Positions 8,042 to 16,077 of a stretch of DNA of 27,159 nucleotides are shown here, piece after piece. Numbering within the stretch: position 1 is the stretch's first letter; each line of letters opens with the position of its first letter. Under the pieces are notes generated by a model. It saw only the letters and a list, made by a program, of their open reading frames with translations. It did not search any database and had not been told where the DNA came from. The DNA lies in assembly GCA_002331565.1 (NCBI GenBank), contig DCZC01000210.1, positions 1-27,159 on the forward strand. Reading direction: 5' to 3'. This DNA is from Gemmatimonas sp. UBA2094. GTDB taxonomy: Bacteria > Gemmatimonadota > Gemmatimonadetes > Gemmatimonadales > Gemmatimonadaceae. The position numbers and the translations under genes were made by a program.

Positions 8042-8188
8042 CGTTGGAACCTTTCGTGACCCCGCCGGTACGAAAGGCAACCGAACCGTGACCGGTTCGG
8101 CGCTGGTGTGACGCCGGTACCCGGTGCATCGTCCAGCGCAAGAACAACGAAAGCCCGCCGCCGTTCGGTAGGACGGAGAGTTCCAATG
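8042..8188 (+). ncRNA. Candidate structured RNA downstream of tRNA-Ala
   Basis: No convincing reading frame occupies 8041-8270. By eye the sequence folds into a closed multi-branch structure. P1 is 8042-8050 with 8180-8188, nine pairs including one G-U. Inside it, P2 is CTTTCGT (8051-8057) with ACGAAAG (8070-8076). P3 is CCGAACCG (8081-8088) with CGGTTCGG (8093-8100). P4 is CGCTGG (8101-8106) with CCAGCG (8133-8138) and contains a further hairpin. P5 is CCGTTC (8161-8166) with GGACGG (8171-8176) over a GGTA loop. A purine-rich linker (8139-8160) looks single-stranded. A strong terminator follows at 8210. I do not recognise it as SRP RNA, 6S, RNase P or tmRNA. It could be processed from the tRNA-Ala transcript. 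The folding is inferred by hand. Confidence 0.45.
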
Positions 8189-8209
8189 ACGGCGCGCGTG
8201 GCAGTTGTC

Positions 8210-8248
8210 GAACCCCGACAGGGTATCCCTGTTGGGGTTCTTTGCTTT
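8210..8248 (+). terminator. Strong intrinsic terminator
   Basis: GAACCCCGACAGGG (8210-8223) pairs with CCCTGTTGGGGTTC (8227-8240): 14 pairs with one G-T and a 3-nt loop, followed by TTTGCTTT. The T-tract is on the plus strand only, so it ends the tRNA-Ala/candidate RNA transcript and not the convergent lipoprotein gene. Confidence 0.85.
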
Positions 8249-8270
8249 GGGCCACCTAGACGGGCGCCTG

Positions 8271-9572
8271 TCAGGACGTCCTGGCCAGGGCGGCCATGTC
8301 GGCCCGCATCGCGCGGAACAGCTCGGTGAGGAAGCGGTTTTCCTCCTCCTCCACCGTGCCGGCGAAGTCGGTCATCGCGCCGAAGCCCAGATTGCCGAGC
8401 CAGCGCATGAGCGCGCTCTCCTTCACCGCGACATCCACCACCCGCTCGCTCAGCGTCTGCCCGCCGGGTCCGACACGAAGACCCAGCCGCATGTACACCC
8501 CGTTGCCTTCGAATGGATAGCGGATGGTGGAGTTCAACAGCTGCTCGGCGATCAGTGGCAGATGCCACTTCGGCTCGCGCGTGAAGCGCAGCTGCCACGC
8601 ATTCTCCCGCGGGCTGTCCACATGCACGAAATCGGCAATGAGATTCGAAAAGCCGATGGTGAAGAGGCCGTACTTGATGCTCGCATCCATGGCGAACAGC
8701 ATCGTGTCCGGCATCGGGCGCGGCGGCCCGGTAATCGGCTGCAGTTCGCCCCGCCGGGTGCGGAACCGGAGGGTGAGCAGACGGTTCACCGCGCTGGCAT
8801 CGAAATAGTCGTTGCCGTAACGGTCGGAAAGCCGCAGGTGGTACCGCGCCGCCTCGATGTATTTCTGCAGAAATCGCGCGTACGCCGGAAAGCCCAACGC
8901 CGCGAGGTTGCGGGCGTCGATGCGGATCTGCATCGAGACCAGCGTCGAGCCATCGAGCTGCGAGGTGGTGACGATGGAGTCGATCGTGAGCAGTCGGCCG
9001 AGGGCGCTCGTGGTACGGGGAAACGCCGCGCGGTAATCCACCCGCATCGCGGTGCCAGGCCGTTCGGCGCTCGCGAAGAGCGCGCGTGCCACCTCGTTGG
9101 AGCGTGACGGGGGCATGGTGCCCACGTGGTGCTCCACGACCGTGTGCCAGAACCATTCGGCGGGCCCACGCTGCGACACCGCGATGAGATGACGCTGCTC
9201 GCCAAGCCTCGACGGGACCGGCCCGTTGGCCCGCGGGGTGAACGTGAACCGGTTGTTCACCAGTCCCGCCTGCCACTCCACCTCGCGATCGGCGCCGGTC
9301 CGGCTGGTGCGCATGCTGGTCCAGATGGCCGTGTCGTCCACCAGCTTGGAAGGCGCGAAGGCGTACCGGGCAATGCGCATACGCCCGTTCTGCACCTTGG
9401 GGTGGCGCCCCACGTTGGTGAACCGGTATTCGAACCCGGCGATGAGGTCGTCGAAGTGCACCAGTGCCGTGCGCGCGTCTCCACCGTGGGCCATGGCAGC
9501 GGCCCGGCACCCCCCGACGAGGGGCACCACCATGGCAGCGACGAAGACCAGGCGGGAGCGGGTGAAGCGCAT
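8271..9572 (-). CDS. Putative lipoprotein of unknown family
   Basis: 433 residues from ATG 9572. The N-terminus has basic residues, a hydrophobic core and LVGGC, giving a lipobox with Cys22, so export and lipid anchoring are likely. I recognise no family. The mature part is rich in beta-type alternation and basic residues, with stretches such as DDLIAGFEYRFTNVGRHPK and RYHLRLSDRYGNDYFDASAVN, and a Glu run (EEEEN) near the C-terminus. The frame is open beyond 9572 into the glnS region on the other strand; that extension was rejected because it overlaps a certain gene and lacks a signal peptide start. A -10-like TTATCC lies 7 nt before the ATG. It is transcribed divergently from glnS. Confidence 0.75.
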   Translation of the reverse strand: MRFTRSRLVFVAAMVVPLVGGCRAAAMAHGGDARTALVHFDDLIAGFEYRFTNVGRHPKVQNGRMRIARYAFAPSKLVDDTAIWTSMRTSRTGADREVEWQAGLVNNRFTFTPRANGPVPSRLGEQRHLIAVSQRGPAEWFWHTVVEHHVGTMPPSRSNEVARALFASAERPGTAMRVDYRAAFPRTTSALGRLLTIDSIVTTSQLDGSTLVSMQIRIDARNLAALGFPAYARFLQKYIEAARYHLRLSDRYGNDYFDASAVNRLLTLRFRTRRGELQPITGPPRPMPDTMLFAMDASIKYGLFTIGFSNLIADFVHVDSPRENAWQLRFTREPKWHLPLIAEQLLNSTIRYPFEGNGVYMRLGLRVGPGGQTLSERVVDVAVKESALMRWLGNLGFGAMTDFAGTVEEEENRFLTELFRAMRADMAALARTS

Positions 9573-9579
9573 GGACGCA

Positions 9580-9585
9580 GGATAA
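9580..9585 (-). promoter_or_regulatory. Weak -10-like box (TTATCC) of the lipoprotein gene
   Basis: TTATCC on the minus strand ends 7 nt before the ATG at 9572. It is the weakest member of the recurrent start-proximal -10 pattern; no -35 is evident. Confidence 0.25.
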
Positions 9586-9651
9586 GGCGACGGATGCACC
9601 GATGTATACCGGCCGGGATTAGATTCGGTGGTCCTCCTTACCCGTACACAC

Positions 9652-11358
<1,707 letters not shown>

Positions 11359-11393
11359 ACGTGCGCTGCGTTCGATTGATGTGATCGGCGTAA

Positions 11394-11421
11394 CGAGGGT
11401 GACGGCGTTTCGTTACCCTCG
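11394..11421 (+). terminator. Weak hairpin after glnS
   Basis: CGAGGGT (11394-11400) pairs with ACCCTCG (11415-11421) over 14 nt; an alternative TAACG/CGTTA pairing (11391-11395, 11411-11415) uses part of the same sequence. No T-tract follows, so termination is uncertain; a protein-binding site is equally possible. Confidence 0.3.
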
Positions 11422-11485
11422 TGGAATCTTGGCGCATGATGGTGCCGAGTTGCGGAAACCGCCGAGAGCCGAGCAGAATATGGGT

Positions 11486-12049
11486 ATGTCTGTCGCGAAT
11501 GTGCGTCGCTGGTCCGTCGAGGACGTGTGGGCGTTGCCGGCCGACGGTAATCGCTACGAGACGGTGGACGGGGAGTTGTTGGTGAGTCCCACACCCCGCT
11601 TCGTGCATCAGCGCGCGGTGGCGCGGCTGGGAGCGATGCTCATGGCGTATGTCGACCAACAGCACGTCGGCGAGCTGATGTTCTCGCCGTACGATGTGGT
11701 GCTCGACCCATTCACGCTGGTGCAGCCCGACGTGCTCGTCATTCATCCCGTGGGCTTGGATGTCGTACGGGGCGAAGTGCCTCCGCCCGCGCCCTTTCTG
11801 GCCATCGAAGTGTTGTCGCCGTCTACGGCGCGAGCCGACCGGTTGCGCAAGCGGCCGCGGTACCAGCGGGCGGGGATCGAATGCTGGCTGGTGGATCTCG
11901 ATTCGGAGCTCATTGAGCGTTGGGCCGAGTCGGATCGCCCAGAGGTGTGCGGCGAGCGGCTGGTATGGCAGCCGGCCGCGGCGGACGCGCCGTTTGTACT
12001 GGAGGTGGCGGCGTTCATGCGCCAGGTCCTCGGTGGTGGCGAGTCCTGA
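11486..12049 (+). CDS. Uma2-family restriction-endonuclease-fold protein
   Basis: 187 residues. Uma2 (DUF820, PF05685) proteins have a PD-(D/E)XK nuclease fold; they are widespread but their role is not established. The core is seen in order: YETVDGELLVSPTPRFVHQ, then LVQPDVLVIHP with the putative metal-binding Asp, FLAIEVLSPST with the Glu, and RLRKRPRYQRAGIECWLVD, where a basic residue precedes the conserved Y..AG..EYW-like element. The usual Lys spacing is shifted (Arg-Lys-Arg), so catalytic competence is uncertain. The frame is open from GTG 11381, but ATG 11486 (MSVANVRRWSVED) gives the family-type N-terminus and sits 6 nt after a -10-like CAGAAT; ATG 11480 is an alternative. It stands alone between glnS and tRNA-Gln. 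Confidence 0.82.
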   Translation: MSVANVRRWSVEDVWALPADGNRYETVDGELLVSPTPRFVHQRAVARLGAMLMAYVDQQHVGELMFSPYDVVLDPFTLVQPDVLVIHPVGLDVVRGEVPPPAPFLAIEVLSPSTARADRLRKRPRYQRAGIECWLVDLDSELIERWAESDRPEVCGERLVWQPAAADAPFVLEVAAFMRQVLGGGES

Positions 12050-12136
12050 GCGACGTTTGGGTGCCTTGGCCACTTCCCCTTGGGTCGGCTCCACATATAT
12101 TTGACGGCTCACCGGACTTCGGTCGGGTGTGCCAGC

Positions 12137-12209
12137 TGCCCCTTAGCTCAACTGGCAGAGCGTCTGACTCTGGATCAGAAGGTTCCTGGTTCGACCCCAG
12201 GAGGGGCAA
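12137..12209 (+). tRNA. tRNA-Gln(CTG)
   Basis: A complete 73-nt cloverleaf. Acceptor TGCCCCT/AGGGGCA begins with the weak U1:A72 pair typical of tRNA-Gln. D-arm GCTC...GAGC; anticodon stem TCTGA/TCAGA with loop CTCTGGA, giving anticodon CTG (12170-12172) for CAG codons. T-arm CCTGGTTCGACCCCAGG. Discriminator A at 12209; CCA not encoded. A -10-like TATATT at 12096-12101 and a bulged UUCG-loop hairpin around 12112-12126 lie in the leader. A 5-bp hairpin TTGCC/GGCAA with a TTCG loop (12210-12223) and a strong terminator follow. Confidence 0.97.
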
Positions 12210-12230
12210 TTGCCTTCGGGCAAATGCAAG

Positions 12231-12270
12231 CGCCGCCGTCACTTACGAGTGACGGCGGCGTTTGTGCTTT
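12231..12270 (+). terminator. Perfect 13-bp terminator after tRNA-Gln
   Basis: CGCCGCCGTCACT (12231-12243) and AGTGACGGCGGCG (12248-12260) are perfectly complementary around the loop TACG, followed by TTTGTGCTTT. This is the textbook end of the tRNA-Gln transcript. Confidence 0.92.
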
Positions 12271-12421
12271 CGGTGCAGGGTAGGGCGATTCTTGGTTCGG
12301 AAGGGATGTCTCGTTCCGGGTCGGATGGACGGTCTGTTCGACATGCTCCACTATGCCGAATACTTGACGGCTTCACATCGATGGCGTCCGCGGTTCATGA
12401 ACACTGGACACGGAGTCTGTT

Positions 12422-12730
12422 GTGTCGCCCAAGCCCGCAGATGTCGCCGTTGCCCTGCAATTCTCGCTCACACCCGACGCGCCCTACCGGGAATTGGCGG
12501 GGGCTGATGGCATCTCACATGGCGAGGCGCACAACGCTGTGCGGCGGCTGCAGGCCGCGCGCGAACGACAGCGCGCCCGAGACCATCTCCGGCGGTCAGG
12601 AGGAGCGGTGCAAGGCAGCGCTGTCGATGGCGATCACGTGAGCGACCAGAACGGGGAGGTGAAGCCGTGCCGGCGGAACAGTTGCTCCGCGTCTTGGGCG
12701 CTTCGCTTGCGCCACGGCTCCTCGAGGTAG
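12422..12730 (+). pseudogene. Truncated winged-helix DNA-binding protein gene
   Basis: GTG 12422 follows GGAG with a 6-nt spacer, a good ribosome site. The first 46 residues (VSPKPADVAVALQFSLTPD, then PYRELAGADGISHGEAHNAVRRLQAAR) read as the N-terminal helix-turn-helix of a winged-helix regulator family in which helix 2 is followed by an S.GE.H.A.RR.QAA recognition helix. After about residue 50 the reading turns into low-complexity Arg/Ser sequence that runs antisense into the 3' end of the MerB-like gene and stops at 12730. No other frame restores a wing or C-terminal domain. The most likely explanation is loss of the 3' part by deletion or recombination near 12570; a very short functional HTH peptide cannot be excluded. 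12283-12421 contains a TTGACG (12365) but no clear promoter. Confidence 0.5.
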
Positions 12731-13302
12731 GCGCCATACCAGTCGCGCGCAAACTCCCACAGCTGCGGGAGTGGCACGACCGCCCCTCTCGGCAGGGCAT
12801 GTCGCGTACACCAGCGGTCTATCTCCTCCTCCGAACGAAACGGCTGGAAGCTCGCACAGGCGTGGATGACGTTGTCCCACCAATGTCTGGGAGGTGTCGA
12901 CAGGTGAAACAGCAGGTCGCGTTCCTGCACGGCGCCGTTGCGAATCTGCACGACCACCTGTTCCCGCTCGCCACCGATGCGGGTGCTGATCTCGGCGTCA
13001 CCGCCTACCGCCGCGGCAATGCCAAGGCCGCAGTAGAGGCAATTGGCCCACCAACCGCGGTGTGCGATCTCGACCCAGCACGAACCGGGCGACAGAGCGA
13101 AGGGGTGCACGGCCCACGGTGTGGTGGTGCCCGGGTGCAGGAGGAGTGCGTGGGCGTCGCTCAAGGCGTTCAATGACTGCTCGACCTCGTGCACGGAGCA
13201 GGAGAGCGCGTCCGCCAGCACCGCGTTGGGCGGAGCATGCCCGAGCTCAGCAATCATCCGGGTGAGTGCTCCCCGGACCCGTTCGTCGAAGGTGGTCAGC
13301 AT
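12634..13302 (-). CDS. MerB-like protein (alkylmercury lyase family)
   Basis: 222 residues. The N-terminal 60 residues form a winged-helix-like domain (RVRGALTRMIAELGHAPPNAVLADAL), as in MerB. The core has TTPWAVHPFALSPGSCWVE, then WWANCLYCGLGIAAAVGGDAEISTRIGGE, which aligns with the MerB YAWCALDTL...A-x-[VI]-S segment. Cys88 matches MerB Cys96, but the position of Asp99 is Cys91, and the segment aligned with Cys159 (FCCH) reads WWDN; a Cys occurs seven residues on (Cys149). The C-terminal half (FRSEEEIDRWCTRHALPRG, then LWEFARDWYGAYLEEPWRKRS) is typical of the broad alkylmercury-lyase family. Hence the fold is likely but organomercurial cleavage is not assured. A TATAGT at 13335-13340 (minus) may be its -10, giving a leader of about 30 nt. 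No merA or merR is nearby. Confidence 0.75.
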   Translation of the reverse strand: MLTTFDERVRGALTRMIAELGHAPPNAVLADALSCSVHEVEQSLNALSDAHALLLHPGTTTPWAVHPFALSPGSCWVEIAHRGWWANCLYCGLGIAAAVGGDAEISTRIGGEREQVVVQIRNGAVQERDLLFHLSTPPRHWWDNVIHACASFQPFRSEEEIDRWCTRHALPRGAVVPLPQLWEFARDWYGAYLEEPWRKRSAQDAEQLFRRHGFTSPFWSLT

Positions 13303-13369
13303 TGGTCAGGAGCTCGTGGGTGGCGGACCCGTTCACTATACCCGTTCGAGCGCAAGCGCGTGAGCGTGC

Positions 13370-14068
13370 TTAGACGGCGGCGCCGAACACGCGACCGACG
13401 AGCGCGGTCATCAGTAACGCCAGCGCGCTCCAGAAGGTGACGCGCGCCGCGCCGCGGAGGCGTCCGGCGCCGCCGGCACTCGCCGCCACGGCGCCGAGTC
13501 CGGCGAGACAGATGAGTGAACTCGCGGCGACGGTGGCGATGACAGCAGACGGCGGCGTCAGCGCGGCGACCCCCAACGGGAGTGCGGCACCAACGGCAAA
13601 CGTTGCGGCCGATGCAAGCGCCGCCTGAACGGGCCGCGCCGATAGCACCTCGCTGATACCCAGCTCGTCGCGCGCGTGGGCCGCCAACGCATCATGCGCG
13701 GTCAGCTGTTCGGCCACCCGCCGAGCGAGATCCGGGGCAAGGCCGCGTGCCACGTAGATCGACGTGAGTTCGCGCAGTTCCCCCTCGGCGTCGAGCGCCA
13801 GTTCGTTGCGCTCACGCGCGAGGTCGGCCCTTTCGGTGTCGGCCTGCGAGCTCACCGAGATGTATTCGCCGGCCGCCATGGACATGGCACCGGCCACCAG
13901 TCCGGCCAGTCCCGCCACGAGCAGGGGGGCTCGCTCCGTGCCGGCGGCCGCGACGCCCACCACCAGCGCGGCAGTAGACACGATGCCGTCGTTCGCCCCA
14001 AGTACGGCGGCGCGGAGCCAGCCGATACGTTCCGTGAAATGCCGTTCGGGATGCGATAGTCGTGGCAT
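13370..14068 (-). CDS. VIT/CCC1-family iron or manganese transporter
   Basis: 232 residues, typical of bacterial VIT-family membrane proteins that move Fe2+ or Mn2+ across the inner membrane. HFTERIGWLRAAVLGANDGIVSTAALVVGVAAA is the diagnostic N-terminus with TM1. TM2 leads into AGAMSMAAGEYISVSSQADTERADL. The charged cytoplasmic metal-binding segment spans about residues 75-135 with many Glu/Asp and ends HARDELGIS. Three further hydrophobic helices follow (ALASAATFAVGAALPLGVAAL; AVIATVAASSLICLAGLGAVA; FWSALALLMTALVGRVFGAAV). ATG 14068 gives the expected start. It lies head-to-tail after nothing on its strand and divergent from the CMD gene. Confidence 0.9.
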   Translation of the reverse strand: MPRLSHPERHFTERIGWLRAAVLGANDGIVSTAALVVGVAAAGTERAPLLVAGLAGLVAGAMSMAAGEYISVSSQADTERADLARERNELALDAEGELRELTSIYVARGLAPDLARRVAEQLTAHDALAAHARDELGISEVLSARPVQAALASAATFAVGAALPLGVAALTPPSAVIATVAASSLICLAGLGAVAASAGGAGRLRGAARVTFWSALALLMTALVGRVFGAAV

Positions 14069-14222
14069 GACTCGATCCTGTAGAGGGTGGTACGCTGGTC
14101 ACGCGCACGCCGTCGCCGCAGAGTACCATGGGAAACATACTCGCCCCCGCTGGCGGCGCCGTTGGAATCGCACCCCATCCATATTTCCGCTCAGCTCGCC
14201 ATCACGCCCACTCACCCGTCCA

Positions 14223-14636
14223 ATGTCCACCAGGCAACTCCCCGCCAGTCCCGAAGATGATCCGCGCGTGCGCGCCGTATTCGATGATATCCGGACCACC
14301 CGCAACACGGAGTACATCAACAATCTGTGGCGCATGCTGGCCTTCGATCCGGCGCTGCTCGAGAACACGTGGCAGGAGGTGAAGCACCTCATGGCCACGC
14401 CTTCGCATCTCGATCCGCTCACGAAGGAACTCGTGTACATCGCTGTGTCCATCACCAACGCGTGCGGCTACTGCGTGCACTCACACACGACCGCGGCGCG
14501 TGCGAAGGGGATGACCGACGCGCAACACGCGGAATTCCTCTCGATCGTCGGTCTCGCTGCAAAGACCAATCAACTCGCGACGGCACTGCAGGTGCCGGTC
14601 GATGCCGTCTTCGACGCGGGCGCGGGCTTGCGATAA
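14223..14636 (+). CDS. Carboxymuconolactone decarboxylase/AhpD-family protein
   Basis: 137 residues. The redox-active AhpD signature is clear: KELVYIAVSITNACGYCVHSHTTAARAKG, with Cys81-x-x-Cys84 and His88. AhpD-type proteins reduce peroxides or relay electrons through this pair. Most uncharacterised homologues have no assigned substrate. The N-terminus (DDPRVRAVFDDIRTTRNTEYINNLWRMLAFDPALLENTW) is the usual helical lead. The frame is open upstream, but ATG 14223 gives a family-length protein; a CATATT at 14175-14180 could be its -10. The gene lies about 100 bp before the arsenic operon control region, and its role there is unknown. Bases 14637-14738 show nothing recognisable. Confidence 0.87.
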   Translation: MSTRQLPASPEDDPRVRAVFDDIRTTRNTEYINNLWRMLAFDPALLENTWQEVKHLMATPSHLDPLTKELVYIAVSITNACGYCVHSHTTAARAKGMTDAQHAEFLSIVGLAAKTNQLATALQVPVDAVFDAGAGLR

Positions 14637-14738
14637 CATGGGCTCGCTCGGCCGTACCAGGCATGCTGGGCGGCCGCCGCGCCCGGACCAGAGCTCCGGC
14701 AGGCGCTTGCCGAACGGTCACCGTGCCCGGGCGGATGG

Positions 14739-14766
14739 TTGATATATCAAAAAAAGTTGATAATAT
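14739..14766 (+). promoter_or_regulatory. ArsR operator overlapping the ars promoter
   Basis: TTGATATATCAA (14739-14750) is a perfect 12-bp palindrome. Its second half also forms the inverted repeat ATCAA-N6-TTGAT (14746-14761). The AT-rich patch stands out from the GC-rich surroundings. TTGATA (14739-14744) can serve as -35 and TAATAT (14761-14766) as -10, with a 16-bp spacer, so a bound ArsR dimer would cover the promoter. The -10 ends 6 nt before the arsR ATG. Confidence 0.75.
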
Positions 14767-14772
14767 AAGGCC

Positions 14773-15108
14773 ATGACCATGGCCACTCTCGACATCTGCC
14801 GCGCTTCCGCCCTCTTTCACGCGCTGTCGGACGAAACCCGGTTGGTGGTGCTCGACATGCTGCGCGACGGTGAACGGTGCGTGTGCGATCTCCAGGGAGC
14901 GCTCGACTCCGCCCAATCGCGACTTTCGTTTCACCTGCGGGTGTTGCGGGAGGCCGGGCTCGTAAACGATCGCAAGGAAGGCCGGTGGTCGTATTACCGG
15001 CTCAACCAGCAGGCGCTGGAAGAAGTGCACGACCTCGTGCGGCTGATCGGTACCGACGGATCATCGCCCGCGCGGTCGCTCAAGGTGTTCGGCGCGTGCT
15101 GCGGCTGA
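14773..15108 (+). CDS. arsR: ArsR-family arsenical-responsive repressor
   Basis: 111 residues, a winged-helix ArsR/SmtB repressor expected to release the ars operator when arsenite binds. FHALSDETRLVVLDMLRDGERCVCDLQGAL contains the classic CVCDL site (Cys36, Cys38) at the start of the recognition region, then SAQSRLSFHLRVLREAGLV is the HTH and DRKEGRWSYYRLN the wing. A second Cys pair lies at the C-terminus (GACCG, Cys109-Cys110), which may supply further As(III) ligands, as in some ArsR variants where the third ligand is displaced. ATG 14773 fits a leaderless start 6 nt from the -10; ATG 14779 has AAGG 8 nt upstream and is an alternative. arsM follows after 25 bp. Confidence 0.93.
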   Translation: MTMATLDICRASALFHALSDETRLVVLDMLRDGERCVCDLQGALDSAQSRLSFHLRVLREAGLVNDRKEGRWSYYRLNQQALEEVHDLVRLIGTDGSSPARSLKVFGACCG

Positions 15109-15133
15109 GCAGTCCTCTTTGAACGGAGCTCCG

Positions 15134-16066
15134 ATGTCGACCATATCGCAGGACGTCACCACGCTGGTGCGGGCCAAGTACGGGGAAGCGGCGCGTCGCG
15201 TGCTCGAAGTATCGGAGCCGGCGGCAGCGAGCTGCTGTGGGCCGGTGAACTCGTGCTGCGGGGGCGCCGCATTCAACGGCACGGTCGACCCGATCACGTC
15301 GAACCTCTACGTGAACGGTGAAACCGCCGTGCTGCCAAATGCCGCGGTGCTGGCGTCGCTGGGGTGCGGCAATCCCACGGCGTTGGCCGAGCTGCGCGAG
15401 GGTGAGGTGGTGCTCGACCTGGGCTCGGGCGGTGGCATCGACGTGCTGCTCTCCGCCCGTCGAGTCGGGCCGACCGGCAAGGCGTTCGGGCTCGACATGA
15501 CCGACGACATGCTCGCGCTGGCCAATCGCAACGCCGCGGAAGCGGGCGTGACCAACGTGGAGTTCCTGCGTGGCCGCATCGAGGAGATCCCGCTCCCCGA
15601 TCATTCGGTGGACGTGATCATTTCCAATTGCGTCATCAATCTCTCCGGAGACAAGCGTCAGGTGCTGGCCGAAGCGTTTCGCGTGCTCAAGCCCGGCGGC
15701 CGCTTCGCCGTGAGCGACGTGGTGGTGCGTGGCGAGGTACCGGCCGATGTCCGCCGAAGCATGGAACTGTGGGTAGGGTGCGTGGCCGGCGCGCTGGAGG
15801 AGCAGGAGTTCCGTACGTTGCTGGCGGAGAGTGGGTTCGTGGACATCGACATCGAACCCACGCGCCTGTACAAGAGCGAGGATGCCCGCGTGTTTCTGCA
15901 GGAGTCGGGGGTGGACGTCTCTGCCAACCTCGAGGCGATCGACGGCAAGTTCATGGCCGCTTTCGTGCGTGCCACCAAGCCCGGGTCCGGCGCCGGCACG
16001 CGGAACCTTGCCGCCTTCAAGACGGACGCCGACGGCCTGTGCTGCGGCCCCGACGGCTGCCCCTGA
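15134..16066 (+). CDS. arsM: Arsenite methyltransferase
   Basis: 310 residues. ArsM transfers methyl groups from S-adenosylmethionine to As(III), giving methylated and volatile arsenicals. The SAM motif is VLDLGSGGGIDVLL (about 93-106), followed by GLDMTDDMLALA. The conserved As-binding cysteines are present: Cys78 (SLGCGNPTAL), Cys166 (ISNCVINL) and Cys216 (WVGCVAGAL). Two extra Cys-rich patches occur, at the N-terminus (SCCGPVNSCCGG, 33-44) and the extreme C-terminus (CCGPDGCP), possibly binding or sequestering arsenite. ATG 15134 has GGAG 5 nt upstream; a TTG at 15119 is in frame but rejected. The gene is the second in the ars operon. Confidence 0.96.
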   Translation: MSTISQDVTTLVRAKYGEAARRVLEVSEPAAASCCGPVNSCCGGAAFNGTVDPITSNLYVNGETAVLPNAAVLASLGCGNPTALAELREGEVVLDLGSGGGIDVLLSARRVGPTGKAFGLDMTDDMLALANRNAAEAGVTNVEFLRGRIEEIPLPDHSVDVIISNCVINLSGDKRQVLAEAFRVLKPGGRFAVSDVVVRGEVPADVRRSMELWVGCVAGALEEQEFRTLLAESGFVDIDIEPTRLYKSEDARVFLQESGVDVSANLEAIDGKFMAAFVRATKPGSGAGTRNLAAFKTDADGLCCGPDGCP

Positions 16067-16077
16067 GCGAAACGGAC

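Noticed and set aside
8108..8329. 73-codon plus-strand frame across the candidate RNA and terminator
   Set aside because: It spans a strong terminator hairpin and has Arg/Pro-rich shadow composition.
8032..9510. 492-codon minus-strand frame overlapping the lipoprotein gene in another frame
   Set aside because: Arg/Ala-rich shadow; the frame with a lipobox and normal amino-acid usage is the real one, and this one also runs through the terminator and tRNA side.
12137..12730. Integrated element or attachment site at tRNA-Gln
   Set aside because: No repeat of the tRNA 3' end and no integrase gene found in the window; only the broken HTH gene hints at past exchange.
13189..13440. Small plus-strand frames opposite the MerB-like gene start
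   Set aside because: Arg-rich shadows without ribosome sites or family resemblance.
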